Shown here: positions 62,781-64,000 of the stretch, one piece after another
Layout of the letters: the number at the start of each line of letters is the position of its first letter
Position numbering within the stretch: the first letter of the stretch is position 1
DNA from: Mycteria americana
Lineage: Eukaryota; Chordata; Aves; Ciconiiformes; Ciconiidae
Length of the DNA: 64,000 bases
Assembly (NCBI RefSeq): GCF_035582795.1
Contig: NC_134367.1
Location: forward strand, 7,054,062-7,118,061
Reading direction: 5' to 3'
The notes under the pieces: generated by a model
Told to the model about the DNA's origin: nothing
What the model saw: only the letters and a program-made list of their open reading frames with translations
The model's database searches: none
Program-made: the position numbers and the translations under genes

Positions 62781-64000
62781 GCCCAAGTTTGCTACAGAAT
62801 CTCTTTTTCTCCACAGCATTCAGACTGAAAAATGTTTAAAGTTAACTCTAAAGTGCAGAGGATTCCTAGAGGTAAATAGCAAGGTCTCACTTTAACCCAG
62901 GATCTACACGACCTCCTTTTTCCTTTTTCCGTAAGTTTCTCTTTTTCATAAATGTTGCAAAATAATTACACCCTCTCTTGCAAATCCACCCAGCACAATA
63001 GTTACTATCCCATATGTTTCAGAAAATAAAGACACCCATAGATATAATATGGTTTACCTTCTCAGGTGATTCAAATAGAAGATCTTCTAATTAGATCCAT
63101 CTTAAATGTCCTCTGCTTTCTATTACAGCCCAGGCTGCTTTGATCTCTCTCAAAGGGAAACCAAGACACAGGAACTTGTATAATTAGCTGAACATGTTGT
63201 TACTGCCCAGAAAACAAGTTGCTTCTAGAGCCTCCGCTCAGTTTTCAAGTGTGAGGCTGACTAGAGGTGCCACTGCAGAAAACCCACAAGGCATTTCAAG
63301 AGGGGATATTTCCTGATACCATTCATCAGGTAATACTCATTATTTCCCCCTGCATTGACCTAAGTCCCTTAGTGTGTTATCTGCAGATTACTTTATCAAG
63401 TGGACTAACTTGTTCCGCCGCTGTTACTCACCTGCTTTGTTCTAACAAAAGAGGGTGTTGAGGGACTGAAAGCAGTAAACTCATGTTTTGTAGCTATGGC
63501 AAAGTGTTTGTGGGCTTTGACTTAAACAACAAGGGAGAAAAACCCTAAAGTTTTCCTACCTGAGCTGGCAGTATGCTCGCTGTGGGCTGGACCTGGCAGG
63601 CATTAGGGACATGTGTTGGTGCCCTTGGAGAAGCTGCACAGAGATGCAGACCTATGGCTCTGATGGCTACTGTGGAAGGTGGGGAAGAGCAGGAAATTCC
63701 CACAAAGCAGGGAAAACTCTGATGTGCTATGTATGTTTCTACCTTGAACAAAATCTGGAGCCAGGAACCCACTGCACAAACAGGGGACGTCTGTCCCAAT
63801 AACAGTGGGGTCCTTGTCCATACGGTGTTTGATCACAGCTGGTTTATCAATGGAATTTGTTTCCACAGCAGCGTGTGTGAGGCAGTGACTCACTGAGCTC
63901 ATGCCATGTCTGTTGAAAAGCCTGGGATTAAACTCATGTTGTAAGGGATTATTTTTCAAACAGTGATTAACTCGGGAGATAGGTCTATAGAAAGAGCTCC
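62781..64000. other. Right end of window, no gene supported
   Basis: Short ORFs only (up to 118 codons on the minus strand at 63603-63959), with no domain features. No known repeat was recognised. Confidence 0.4.

Overview
The window is vertebrate nuclear DNA, and almost certainly from a bird. The genes are split into many short exons with GT/AG introns. There are at least seven CR1 retrotransposon fragments whose 3' ends carry the avian ATTCTATG-type tail, plus two LTRs of avian endogenous-retrovirus type. The gene order (meprin-alpha-like genes followed by an oppositely oriented ADGRF5) matches the MEP1A-ADGRF5 neighbourhood known from other amniotes.

Layout, left to right. Positions 79-2913 (+) hold the last exons of a first meprin-alpha-like gene whose 5' part lies outside the window. 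Its last recognisable exon ends in a stop soon after the MATH domain, so no furin site, EGF module or membrane anchor is encoded. Positions 3450-4523 are an LTR-type element in minus orientation with an internal 39-bp tandem repeat. Positions 6252-21039 (+) are a complete meprin A subunit alpha gene: 14 coding exons, 712 residues, with every intron phase consistent. It has a TATA box and a near-consensus HNF1 site upstream. Positions 21040-36696 are mostly intergenic. They include a CpG island at about 26.09-26.45 kb followed by a short ORF that ends at a splice-donor-like site, and several CR1 copies. Positions 36697-59617 (-) are ADGRF5 (GPR116), with 18 coding exons found (1,294 codons). 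The short terminal exon for the cytoplasmic tail was not found. Introns of this gene contain three CR1 copies and a solo LTR. Positions 59644-64000 lie 5' of the first coding exon of ADGRF5 and hold only repeat remnants and a small tandem repeat.

How the genes relate: the meprins are astacin-type zinc metalloproteases of epithelial brush borders, and mammalian meprin alpha is released after furin cleavage. ADGRF5 is an adhesion GPCR processed at a furin site, a SEA site and a GPS. The complete meprin and ADGRF5 are tail to tail. The main novelty candidate is the upstream meprin paralog, which appears to be made soluble by truncation of the gene rather than by furin cleavage.
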